DNA of 14,746 nucleotides from assembly GCA_049657775.1 (NCBI GenBank), contig JBASNZ010000076.1, positions 1-14,746 on the forward strand, in the 5' to 3' direction. Positions 1-6,905 of this stretch are shown here, piece after piece (positions within the stretch are counted from its first letter, which is position 1; the number at the start of each line of letters is the position of its first letter). This DNA is from JBASNZ01 sp049657775. Its GTDB lineage: Bacteria; Actinomycetota; Coriobacteriia; Anaerosomatales; Anaerosomataceae. The notes beneath the pieces were generated by a model. The model was not told the DNA's origin. It ran no database searches and worked only from the letters and a program-made list of their open reading frames with translations. The position numbers and the translations under genes were made by a program.

Positions 1-1622
1 TTCTTGAGGTCGTTGAGACCATCGCCGTTCGTGTCCGCCTCGGTGAACCAGCCCGCGCTTGCGGAGATGTCAGCCGCCGGAGTCGTTGCGCTCGATGGGA
101 GGAGTGGCGTGAAGCTCCCTGAGTTGCTCCAGGCGCTCCACACACGCGACACCTGAGTGGAAGGTGAAGACGCGGCCTTCACGCGCACGCAATATGTGGT
201 GCCCGGGACGTACCCTCCCGCAAGCACGGGGAGCGCCGTGCTCGAGACAGCGCTCACCTCGCCCTTGGAAGCCACCGGCGCACCACCTGGAGACGTCGCG
301 ACCTCAAGGGCGTACTCCACCTGCATGTTGCCGAGCGCCTCTTCGAAGGTCCATTCAGCCGCGGGGATCGCGGTCACGGTGCCCGATGCGGGTGAGTCGA
401 GTGTGACCGTCGGCGCCGGCGCGTAGTCGACCTCCCACACGGGTTTGCCGGTCGCGTACTGGGCGGAGCGGTACGCGATGTGCGCGCCGGCGGTCGCCTG
501 GAACTCGACCGTGCACGAACCCGCCGCCGTCCCGGCGGATTGCCAGTTTCGAACCATCGCGGTCGTGTCAAAGACGTTCCACCCGCTCGCAGCGGTCACG
601 TACGGCGTCGAGTAGCTCGCAGAGCACGACGGGCGCCCGGAGTTCCATGTGACCGTCGAGATGTTGACGGCCGTCGTGCACATGTAGCCCTTGACCTGGC
701 CCGCGGCCGCGATCTGGTAGAGGTAGTACTTGAGACGCGAGGCGACGGCCTCGTAGCCCGACGCCTTCTTGGCCGCCATGTCGGCGACAAGCGTGGACCC
801 GGGCTGCGCGAGCCCGTACTCGGTCCAGTTCGCGGCCGGGTCGTGGTTGTTGACCCAAAGAAGCGTCGAGTTCGAGAAGTTGGTGTTCTGGTTCTCGAGC
901 TTAGATGACACGTAGGTGTCGAGCGGGACCGCGGTCGAGGTTACCACGTACGGGTCGATCATGACCGGGTAGACGCGCTCGGGCGAAGCGAGCCACTCCG
1001 CGTCCGCGACGATGTCGAGGCGCCACGCCGGCGCCGAGCCGGAGAGCTCGTAGCGAACGTCATCGGAAAAGCCCGTGCCGCTCGTCTTGTAGCTCGCATC
1101 CCACATGCACGGAGCCGGCAGCACGTAGGCGGGTCCTGCGGCGCCGGGTGCGGTAAGCGAGACCGAGCCGTCGGATTCGAGGCGCGGAGTAAGACCTTCT
1201 AGCGTGAGATCGAAACCGAAGACGCTCGCGGTCGTGAGGCGGTGAAGGACGATGGTCTCCTTGAGTCCGTCCTTGCGCGATTCGTAGGACAAAGTGACGC
1301 CCGCGTACGCCTCGGGGTACGAGACCTCGGCAGACGCGTCCCGGCTCGCGGCGACGTCGGAGACAGACGGCCGCGCCGCTCCTTCCTGACCGTGCCAAGC
1401 GGGCCGGAACGAAAGTGAGGCCACACTCGTCTCGATGCTCACGGGCTCCTCGCCCATCGCATCCGGGAGCACCACCCGGAAACGGTTGGCGCGGCTGACA
1501 GCGGCCTCGACGCCATCGATGGTGGCATCGGTGAGCGTCTCATCTATCGGGACGAGCTTGCCTGTGGACTCATCGAGGTAGTTGATGGGCTGCGCGTGGT
1601 ACTTCGGCGTGGACGGTGCCAT
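1..1622 (-). CDS. Secreted DNRLRE-domain surface protein, main body (partial, frameshifted)
   Basis: This is the main body of a large exported protein. It stays open to the left edge, so the C-terminus is outside the window. Read from the frameshift near 1600, it begins YHAQPINYLDESTGKLVPID, typical of the pro-domain-like region ahead of DNRLRE and RHS/YD-repeat modules. A DNRLRE-like beta-rich domain follows, roughly at 940-430: it opens with DTYVSSKLENQNTNFSNSTL, contains VTWNSGRPSC, and ends near GKPVWEVDYAP. A fibronectin-III-like segment comes next, about 420-110. The last visible residues, ADTNGDGLNDLK, look like a calcium-binding type-3 or EF-like repeat, and a YD/RHS repeat region often follows this architecture. 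The only in-frame ATG is at 1622, inside the signal-bearing fragment upstream, so this is not an independent gene. DNRLRE assignment is by recognition and moderately sure. The ligand or structural role is unknown. Confidence 0.7.
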   Translation of the reverse strand, partial: MAPSTPKYHAQPINYLDESTGKLVPIDETLTDATIDGVEAAVSRANRFRVVLPDAMGEEPVSIETSVASLSFRPAWHGQEGAARPSVSDVAASRDASAEVSYPEAYAGVTLSYESRKDGLKETIVLHRLTTASVFGFDLTLEGLTPRLESDGSVSLTAPGAAGPAYVLPAPCMWDASYKTSGTGFSDDVRYELSGSAPAWRLDIVADAEWLASPERVYPVMIDPYVVTSTAVPLDTYVSSKLENQNTNFSNSTLLWVNNHDPAANWTEYGLAQPGSTLVADMAAKKASGYEAVASRLKYYLYQIAAAGQVKGYMCTTAVNISTVTWNSGRPSCSASYSTPYVTAASGWNVFDTTAMVRNWQSAGTAAGSCTVEFQATAGAHIAYRSAQYATGKPVWEVDYAPAPTVTLDSPASGTVTAIPAAEWTFEEALGNMQVEYALEVATSPGGAPVASKGEVSAVSSTALPVLAGGYVPGTTYCVRVKAASSPSTQVSRVWSAWSNSGSFTPLLPSSATTPAADISASAGWFTEADTNGDGLNDLK

Positions 1623-1839
1623 CGGAGAGCAGGAACGCGCGGCTCGTCTCGGTGCGCTCGCCTTCGAGTTCACGGACGACCGCCCGTGGCGCGGCCGAGG
1701 TGGTCGCCGCGCTGAGATCTTCGGTGACCGTTGCGGCAGCCGCGATCCCGGCTCCTTGCAGGACGGGAGCGGCTCCGAGAACGAGCGAGAGAAGGAGTGA
1801 AAGCAGCTTGACGGAGGCGCGCCTCGAGACGGATCGCAT
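1570..1839 (-). CDS. N-terminal signal-peptide fragment of the same DNRLRE protein
   Basis: This short frame encodes the export signal of the surface protein. It starts MRSVSRRASVKLL, continues through a leucine/valine-rich hydrophobic core, and has AGIAAAATV as a likely signal-peptidase I region. The mature start includes RTETSRAFLLSDGTVHAEV, which normally runs straight into the Y(A)QPINY motif. Here that motif is in another frame, and this frame stops at 1570. The start at 1839 is preferred over an in-frame ATG at 1914 because GGGGGA lies five bases upstream and the signal peptide then begins at residue 1. The break is at 1600-1603: the minus strand reads GAAGTACCAC, where GAAGTGTACCAC would restore the frame, so loss of one GT unit is the simplest explanation. 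It may be a true mutation, phase variation or an assembly error. Confidence 0.7.
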   Translation of the reverse strand: MRSVSRRASVKLLSLLLSLVLGAAPVLQGAGIAAAATVTEDLSAATTSAAPRAVVRELEGERTETSRAFLLSDGTVHAEVPRAAHQLPR

Positions 1840-1857
1840 TAGAGTCCCCCATCGTCG

Positions 1858-1920
1858 TTGGCGCGGCACCTCTGCAGTGTCCCCGCCAAAGAAGACGTCG
1901 CTGCTCCCCGACATGCGACG
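1858..1920 (-). promoter_or_regulatory. Two stacked hairpins in the leader of the surface-protein gene
   Basis: On the minus strand the 80 bases before the ATG at 1839 can fold into two hairpins. The first (1896-1920) pairs CGTCGC with GCGACG around a 13-base loop. The second (1858-1889) pairs TTGGCG with CGCCAA and continues inward through GG/CC and CAC/GTG with small mismatches. The second ends about 18 bases before the start codon. I do not recognise a known riboswitch; the conserved core of the c-di-GMP-I class is absent. A structured 5' leader is possible but unproven. Confidence 0.3.
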
Positions 1921-1967
1921 CTCTTTACAGTAGGCTCCCCCGCGCGGTGCTTGTCTAGGGACTCTGG

Positions 1968-2006
1968 GCTCAGGCTGCTTCAGTCAGACGAACGGCAGCC
2001 CTGAGC
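1968..2006 (-). terminator. Hairpin after the PIN toxin gene
   Basis: GCTCAGGGCTGC and GCAGCCTGAGC form an 11-bp stem with one bulged base and a 16-base loop, starting four bases after the toxin stop codon. There is no U-tract after it on either strand, so it may be a weak or Rho-assisted terminator, or an mRNA-end stabiliser. Confidence 0.4.
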
Positions 2007-2009
2007 AAT

Positions 2010-2414
2010 TCATCCGGCGAGGAATTCCGCGACCCGGATGATTTCCACGCCTTCGTACGCGCCGAGGCCAAGCAGGTGCTTGTCGCCGGACACGATGATG
2101 TCCGCGTTCCCATCCATTGCACACTCGAGCACGCGGTTGTCCGCCTCGTCGCTTACGACATGGAGCGCCTGGGTGGGCCGAACCACTTCCGCCACGCGCG
2201 CAATCTGCCGGATAACGCCCCGAACGTGCTCATCGTCGAACCCGAGCACCTCGTAGAGCTTGTCGGCCAGCTCGGTGAGGATCGCCGGTGAGGCGATAAG
2301 CGTGTAGTCCCCAAGGATCGCGCCCCGAACGGCAGCGGCCGGCTTGCCGCCGAAACCGTACGCGGAGACGTACACGTTGGTGTCGAGAACGACCCTACGC
2401 ACCGCGCGCGTCAT
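2010..2414 (-). CDS. PIN-domain ribonuclease toxin (type II toxin-antitoxin)
   Basis: This is a 134-residue PIN protein of the 'putative toxin-antitoxin system toxin component, PIN family' type (COG1569-like). PIN toxins are Mg2+-dependent endoribonucleases that inhibit translation. The four acidic positions are visible: D11 in VVLDTNVYVSA, E48 in ILTELADKL, D92 in DEADNRVLE and D111 in VSGDKHLL. The size is normal for the family. An in-frame ATG at 2486 would add 24 non-conserved residues and overlap the antitoxin by about 90 bp. The ATG at 2414 puts the conserved beta-strand near the N-terminus and overlaps the antitoxin stop by 20 bp, as expected for coupled pairs. A GTG at 2402 is also possible. 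RNA target unknown. Confidence 0.88.
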   Translation of the reverse strand: MTRAVRRVVLDTNVYVSAYGFGGKPAAAVRGAILGDYTLIASPAILTELADKLYEVLGFDDEHVRGVIRQIARVAEVVRPTQALHVVSDEADNRVLECAMDGNADIIVSGDKHLLGLGAYEGVEIIRVAEFLAG

Positions 2415-2646
2415 GGATGAGTCGCTCCACGTCCTCCTCGTTACGTACCTCTCGTTCACGCGCCCGTTCGCGACCGTAGGCCGCAAGGTCCTCGAAGATC
2501 ACGAGCTCGCGTTCTCGCTTGTAGACGCGCACCATCTCGCGGAACAGCTCGCTCTTGGTACGCCCCTCGGCGGCAGCGATACGTTCGACATCCGCTGCAA
2601 TCTCCGGAGGGACCGAGAAACCGATCGTCGTTGCAGTCCGAGCCAT
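2395..2646 (-). CDS. Ribbon-helix-helix (CopG-type) antitoxin
   Basis: This 83-residue protein starts MARTATTIGFSVPPEIAADV, the beta-strand and first helix of a ribbon-helix-helix DNA-binding fold, followed by the second helix AAEGRTKSELFREMVRVYKR. The C-terminal half (about residues 45-83) is highly charged and helical, as expected for a segment that wraps and neutralises a partner toxin. It is the first gene of a two-gene operon and overlaps the PIN gene by 20 bp. RHH antitoxins bind palindromic operators as dimers and repress their own promoter, and a 19-bp imperfect palindrome lies 14 bases upstream of the start. GGGTG nine bases before the ATG is a modest ribosome-binding site. Confidence 0.88.
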   Translation of the reverse strand: MARTATTIGFSVPPEIAADVERIAAAEGRTKSELFREMVRVYKRERELVIFEDLAAYGRERAREREVRNEEDVERLIHDARGA

Positions 2647-2659
2647 AATCGAATCACCC

Positions 2660-2678
2660 GTTTTAAACTGTTTACAAC
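2660..2678. promoter_or_regulatory. Palindromic operator candidate for the toxin-antitoxin operon
   Basis: GTTTTAAACTGTTTACAAC is an imperfect palindrome: nine-base arms GTTTTAAAC and GTTTACAAC around a single central base, with one mismatch. It is the most AT-rich stretch locally and probably overlaps the promoter -10 region of the antitoxin gene. Its position and size fit autoregulation by a ribbon-helix-helix dimer, which is inference. Confidence 0.5.
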
Positions 2679-2740
2679 CCTGATGCGAAACTACGCCGGA
2701 AGTACGCCATCGTCAAGGTGAATCAACTGGAGAGGCAGCC

Positions 2741-4807
2741 CTACCGCTTGCGCTTGCGCACCCCGTGGGCCGAACCCTTGCGGGCTCCCTGCTTGAGCCT
2801 GGCAAGCACCTCGTCGGTGGTTGTGGACTCCACCTCGGCCTTGAGCTTGACCACCTGGTCGCGCAGCCTGGCGGCCGTCTCGAAGTCGAGTGCCTCGGCC
2901 GCGCCGTGCATCTCCTCTTCCATCGTGGCGATGATGCGCGCGACCTCGCTCTTGGGCATCTTGCCGAGTTCCTCGGCCACGTGCACACTCGGCTCCAGGC
3001 CCACCTCGGTCTCGCGCACGTACTGCGCGATGTCGTGGATGACTTTGCGGATGGTCTGGGGTTCGATGCCGTGCTCGGTGTTGTACTCGACTTGGATGGC
3101 GCGGCGGCGGTCGGTCTCATCGATGGCCGTGCGCATGGAGTCGGTGACCTTGTCGGCGTACAGGATGACCTCGCCGGAGACGTTACGTGCCGCGCGCCCG
3201 ATCGTCTGGATGAGGGAGCGGTGGTTGCGGAGGAAGCCCTCCTTATCGGCGTCGAGGATAGCCACCAGCGATACTTCCGGCAGGTCGAGACCCTCCCGCA
3301 ACAGGTTGATGCCGACGACCGCGTCGACCACACCGGCGCGCAGGTCGCGCAGGATCTCCACGCGCTCGAGGGTGCCGATGTCGCTGTGCAGGTAGCGCAC
3401 CTTGATGCCGTGCTCGAAGAGGTAGTCGGTAAGGTCCTCGGCCATCTTCTTGGTGAGCGTGGTGATGAGCACGCGCTCGTCTCGCTCGGCGCGTTCGCGC
3501 ACCTCACCCATAAGGTCGTCGATCTGCCCGTGCGTGGGACGCACGACGATACCGGGGTCCACCAGGCCCGTCGGCCGGATGATCTGCTCCACCACCTGGT
3601 CGGCAACACGAAGCTCGTAGTCGCCCGGCGTTGCGGAGACGAACACCGTCTGTGGGATGCGCGCGCGGAACTCTTCGAACCGAAGCGGCCGGTTGTCGAG
3701 CGCACTCGGCAGCCGGAACCCGTGCTCCACGAGTGTGAGCTTGCGCGAGCGGTCGCCCTCGTACATGCCGTGCAGCTGCGGGATGGTCACGTGCGACTCG
3801 TCGATGATGCACAAGAAGTCCTTGCCGAAGTAGTCGATGAGCGTGTGCGGTGGCTCACCGGGCGCGCGTCCGTCAAGGTGACGCGAGTAGTTCTCGACGC
3901 CGTTGCAGTAGCCCATCGTCTCAAGCATCTCGAGGTCGTAGCTGGTGCGCATCTCGAGGCGCTGCGCCTCGAGCAGCTTGCCTTCGGCCTTGAGCTCGCC
4001 GAGACGGACGCGGAGTTCCTCCCGGATGGAGTCGAGTGCCTCGCCGATCCGCTCCGGGTGCGTGACGTAGTGCGTGGCCGGCCAGATCGGCAGCGTGTCG
4101 AACGGGGCCACCGCCTCTCCGGTGATCATGTCGACCTCGGTGATCGCCTCGATGGTGTCGCCGAAGAGCTCGACCCGGATCGGGTTATCGCTGTACGGCG
4201 GGAAGATGTCGACGACGTCGCCCCGTACGCGGAAGGTACCGCGCGAGAGGTCGTAGTCATTGCGGTCGTAGTTGATCTCGATGAGGTCGCGGATGAGCGT
4301 ATCGCGCTCGTAGTCGGCGCCCGTGTTGAGGAATACCGCCATACCGGCGTAGTCCTCGGGCGAGCCGATGCCGTAGATGCACGACACGCTCGCGACCACG
4401 ACGACGTCCTTGCGAGACAGCAGCGCGGCGGTGGCAGCGTGGCGAAGCTTCTCGACCTCGGCGTTGATCGACGCGTCCTTCTCGATGAACGTGTCGGTGG
4501 TGGGGACGTACGCCTCGGGCTGGTAGTAGTCGTAGTACGACACGAAGTAGACGACGGCGTTCTCGGGCATGATGTCGCGCATCTCCGAGGCAAGCTGCGC
4601 CGCGAGCGTCTTGTTTGGGGCGAGGATGAGCGTGGGCTTGTTGACGGCCTCGGCGAGCTTGGCGACCGTGAACGTCTTGCCCGAGCCCGTGACGCCCAGG
4701 AGCGTCTGATCGCGCATGCCGCTGCGGATGCCGTGTGCAAGCTGCGTGATCGCCTTGGGCTGATCGCCCGCAGGTTCGTATTCCGAGATGACGTGAAGGT
4801 CAGCCAT
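2741..4807 (-). CDS. uvrB: UvrB, excinuclease ABC subunit B
   Basis: This 688-residue protein is the damage-verifying helicase subunit of the UvrABC nucleotide excision repair complex. UvrA loads it on damaged DNA and it then recruits UvrC for dual incision. Visible motifs in order: Walker A GVTGSGKT at 38-45; the damage-probing beta-hairpin YYDYYQPEAYVP from 91; helicase motif II LCIIDESHVT near 340; motif VI QTIGRAARNVSG near 540; and a C-terminal UVR coiled-coil (AEALDFETAARLRDQV) that binds UvrC. Length is normal for the family. The frame is open up to 5050, but the start at 4807 is clear: GGGAGG lies five bases upstream and MADLHVISEYEPAGDQPKAI is the conserved N-terminus. No GAAC-N4-GTTC SOS box is visible in the 80 bp upstream or before the next gene. 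In M. tuberculosis uvrB lies near coaE; here the two are separated by an inserted block. Confidence 0.98.
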   Translation of the reverse strand: MADLHVISEYEPAGDQPKAITQLAHGIRSGMRDQTLLGVTGSGKTFTVAKLAEAVNKPTLILAPNKTLAAQLASEMRDIMPENAVVYFVSYYDYYQPEAYVPTTDTFIEKDASINAEVEKLRHAATAALLSRKDVVVVASVSCIYGIGSPEDYAGMAVFLNTGADYERDTLIRDLIEINYDRNDYDLSRGTFRVRGDVVDIFPPYSDNPIRVELFGDTIEAITEVDMITGEAVAPFDTLPIWPATHYVTHPERIGEALDSIREELRVRLGELKAEGKLLEAQRLEMRTSYDLEMLETMGYCNGVENYSRHLDGRAPGEPPHTLIDYFGKDFLCIIDESHVTIPQLHGMYEGDRSRKLTLVEHGFRLPSALDNRPLRFEEFRARIPQTVFVSATPGDYELRVADQVVEQIIRPTGLVDPGIVVRPTHGQIDDLMGEVRERAERDERVLITTLTKKMAEDLTDYLFEHGIKVRYLHSDIGTLERVEILRDLRAGVVDAVVGINLLREGLDLPEVSLVAILDADKEGFLRNHRSLIQTIGRAARNVSGEVILYADKVTDSMRTAIDETDRRRAIQVEYNTEHGIEPQTIRKVIHDIAQYVRETEVGLEPSVHVAEELGKMPKSEVARIIATMEEEMHGAAEALDFETAARLRDQVVKLKAEVESTTTDEVLARLKQGARKGSAHGVRKRKR

Positions 4808-4887
4808 CGTGCCCTCCCAATGCAGGTCGAAGTGGCGACATGGCGGCACGCACCCGGGCGATCGGGCACAGTACGCGGTGGGTCGAC

Positions 4888-5709
4888 CTACTCCAGCCAG
4901 CTCAGCGGGACTGCGTACTCGTCCCGGTCTGTCTGCGAATTCTCCCACAGGGTGAGCGTACTTACCTTTGCGATCTCCGAGTAGGCCCGCACGGCCGCCC
5001 GCTTGCGCTCGAAGTCTTCCGCATCTCCACGCGAGACAAGTGGTGACCACCGAAGGATCCGCAACGACCGGTAGAATGTGTACGGCTTATAGAAGTAGGC
5101 GTCCGCATCGCGATCGTTCGCCAACTGTTGCACCGCACCACAGAGCGCGGTGTGGTCGGGATGCTCTTTGGCGTCGCCAAGCAAGCGCGCCTGGTCTCCT
5201 TCGTAGCGCATCACCGTGAAGTACGTCGCCGACCCGTATTCGCTCGCGATCTGCGTGATTTCATCGGACAGGTCACCCGAGCTGAGCGAGCCATCCTGCC
5301 AGCCTTCGGCACCCTGGGAGTCGGCCGCCCCCTCGTAGCGCCACTCGGTGACTCCCAGCGCACCCATAGCTGCTTCGAACTCGGCACGCCGGGTCAGGCC
5401 GAAGTCCCATTTGTCAACGTCGCCGTCAGCGTCACGATCGGTGCCACCATTGGAGTCCCAGTGCGCCCCGAGCGAACTGCCCTCGCCATCGGTCATAAGT
5501 ACCACGACGACACGCCGACCGTTTCGCACCTGGTGACTGATCGCCTGCGCCATGCCGAAGGTCTCGTCGTCAGGGTGCGGCGAGAAGAACACGGCCGTCT
5601 CCGAGGCGAGCGGGGGCTGTTGCGGGTGCCGTAGCCACCACAGTCCCGATGCGAACAGCACCGCCACCGCTATGAGAGTGATGAGCACGTAGCGCAACCG
5701 GGGGCGCAT
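4888..5709 (-). CDS. Membrane-anchored PIG-L/LmbE-type N-deacetylase
   Basis: This 273-residue protein is a zinc-dependent de-N-acetylase of the PIG-L/LmbE family, which removes acetyl groups from N-acetylhexosamine conjugates. The zinc and catalytic signature FFSPHPDDETFG is at residues 41-52 and the second metal motif KEHPDHTAL at 181-189. Residues 1-26 (MRPRLRYVLITLIAVAVLFA and on) have a positive N-terminus and one hydrophobic helix, so a signal anchor is likely and the enzyme domain probably faces outside. Residues 91-102, DRDADGDVDKWD, match a 12-residue EF-hand loop and look like a calcium-binding insertion. The ATG at 5709 has GGAGA eight bases upstream. uvrB follows 80 bp downstream without a visible terminator. 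The divergent neighbour is a putative acetyltransferase, which suggests shared glycan chemistry. Substrate unknown. Confidence 0.88.
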   Translation of the reverse strand: MRPRLRYVLITLIAVAVLFASGLWWLRHPQQPPLASETAVFFSPHPDDETFGMAQAISHQVRNGRRVVVVLMTDGEGSSLGAHWDSNGGTDRDADGDVDKWDFGLTRRAEFEAAMGALGVTEWRYEGAADSQGAEGWQDGSLSSGDLSDEITQIASEYGSATYFTVMRYEGDQARLLGDAKEHPDHTALCGAVQQLANDRDADAYFYKPYTFYRSLRILRWSPLVSRGDAEDFERKRAAVRAYSEIAKVSTLTLWENSQTDRDEYAVPLSWLE

Positions 5710-5731
5710 AGGTCTCCGAATCGTCGAGCGA

Positions 5732-5770
5732 TTGTGTGGCTAGATGAGGCGCTGCTATACTGCCACACAT
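5732..5770 (+). promoter_or_regulatory. Leaderless promoter with flanking inverted repeat in a divergent gap
   Basis: TATACT at 5756-5761 is a good -10 element, with TTGTGT at 5732-5737 as a weak -35 (18-bp spacing). Transcription would start at about 5767-5769, on the ATG of the acetyltransferase, so the mRNA is probably leaderless; no Shine-Dalgarno lies close to that ATG. TGTGTGGC (5733-5740) and GCCACACA (5762-5769) form a perfect 8-bp inverted repeat whose half-sites are 29 bp apart centre to centre and bracket the promoter. A dimeric repressor controlling both divergent genes could bind there. Confidence 0.5.
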
Positions 5771-6905
5771 GCCTGAAGCGGACAATCCAGACGTACTCAC
5801 CACGCCCGAGCGGCGATCCGTCCGACTCATCTCTCTCGATGTCTTTCGCGCGATAACCGTCATCGGCATGATCTTCATGGATCACCCCACCATCCGGGAG
5901 GCAGTCCCCCAGTGGCTCCTTCATCCCGAATGGCACGGATTTCGACTCGCCGACACCATCTTCTCGTCGTTCCTCTTCATCGCCGGCGTCTCGATGGCGT
6001 TCTCATCGGCCAAGCCGTCCCGCGACCCGAAGGCGGAGCGACGTGCCTTCTTCAAGCGCGTGGGACTGCTGATCCTGTTCGGACTCGCGCTCAACCTGGT
6101 CAAGTACGGCGTTCCGGTTCGCATCCTGGGTGTGCTGCAGCGGATCGCGCTTGCCTCGCTGATCGCCTGGCCGTTCCGGCGCAAGAGCCCGTGGATGGCT
6201 CTGGGCACGGGTCTCGCGCTTATCACCGCACACACGGTGGTCTCCCTCTTCGTGGGCGCTCCCGGCGTGCCGGTCGGCTACCTCGATGGCATCCACAACA
6301 TCGCAGGCTGGATCGACACGCTCATAGTGGGCGTTACGCACACGTACAAGGGGCAGGGCTTCGATCCCGAGGGATTCCTGGGCACGCTTACCGCCGCCTC
6401 CGTGATGCTCTGGGGCCTCGCGGCTGGAATGTGGCTGCGACGTGACCCGCAGGACCGTCGCACGATCGCTCGCCTCACCGCGGGCGGGGTGGCGGCTCTC
6501 GGAGCGGGACTGGTTCTGGCGCTGGCGGTGCCGGTGAACAAGAAGCTGGGTACCGGCTCATTCACCCTACTCATGTGGGGCATCGACATCGTTGTGCTGA
6601 TGGCTCTGCACTGGATCGCTGATGTACGAGGACATACGAAGGCACTCAAACCGCTCGTTCCGCTCGGCCTGAACGCACTTGCGATCTACGTGGGCTTCAA
6701 CGCGCTTCTTGGCATCGCCACGAACGTAAGGGTGACGACCCCCGGCGGAACCGACATAACCCTCCTGCGTGCTGTCGGTGCGGTCGGCGAGCGCATACTG
6801 GGCGATCCAACTGCAGCGACGCTGCTCATCTCGGGCGCAGAGGTCATCGCATGGCTTGCCGTGGCAACGTATCTGGACCGCAGGAAGGTCTACTTCAAGC
6901 TGTGA
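5769..6905 (+). CDS. Multi-pass acetyltransferase, HGSNAT/COG4299 type
   Basis: This 378-residue integral membrane protein resembles COG4299 and the catalytic domain of heparan-alpha-glucosaminide N-acetyltransferase. That enzyme moves acetyl groups from cytosolic acetyl-CoA across the membrane onto terminal glucosamine. Family signatures: RLISLDVFRAITVIGM at 19-34; LLHPEWHGFRLADTIF from 50, with candidate catalytic His52 or His56; SFLFIAGVSMAFS at 67-79; and RILGVLQRIALASLIAW from 118. About nine or ten hydrophobic segments follow through to the C-terminus (ISGAEVIAWLAVATYL). The start is the only ATG before the first conserved block. It is the only plus-strand gene here, and its stop directly abuts the stop of the convergent dehydrogenase gene. 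The substrate is not known: a hexosamine glycan is inferred from the family and the adjacent deacetylase, and an O-acetyl acceptor is equally possible. Confidence 0.8.
   Translation: MPEADNPDVLTTPERRSVRLISLDVFRAITVIGMIFMDHPTIREAVPQWLLHPEWHGFRLADTIFSSFLFIAGVSMAFSSAKPSRDPKAERRAFFKRVGLLILFGLALNLVKYGVPVRILGVLQRIALASLIAWPFRRKSPWMALGTGLALITAHTVVSLFVGAPGVPVGYLDGIHNIAGWIDTLIVGVTHTYKGQGFDPEGFLGTLTAASVMLWGLAAGMWLRRDPQDRRTIARLTAGGVAALGAGLVLALAVPVNKKLGTGSFTLLMWGIDIVVLMALHWIADVRGHTKALKPLVPLGLNALAIYVGFNALLGIATNVRVTTPGGTDITLLRAVGAVGERILGDPTAATLLISGAEVIAWLAVATYLDRRKVYFKL

Noticed and set aside
1858..1920. A c-di-GMP (GEMM) riboswitch upstream of the surface protein
   Set aside because: The conserved core sequences and tetraloop receptor of that class are not present; only generic hairpins remain.
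4808..4887. A LexA/SOS box controlling uvrB
   Set aside because: No GAAC-N4-GTTC type palindrome is visible in the gap, nor in the gap upstream of the deacetylase gene.
2765..4984. A 739-codon open frame on the plus strand opposite uvrB
   Set aside because: It is the antisense shadow of a GC-rich gene with strong codon bias. It has no recognisable domain, and the opposite strand encodes an unmistakable UvrB.
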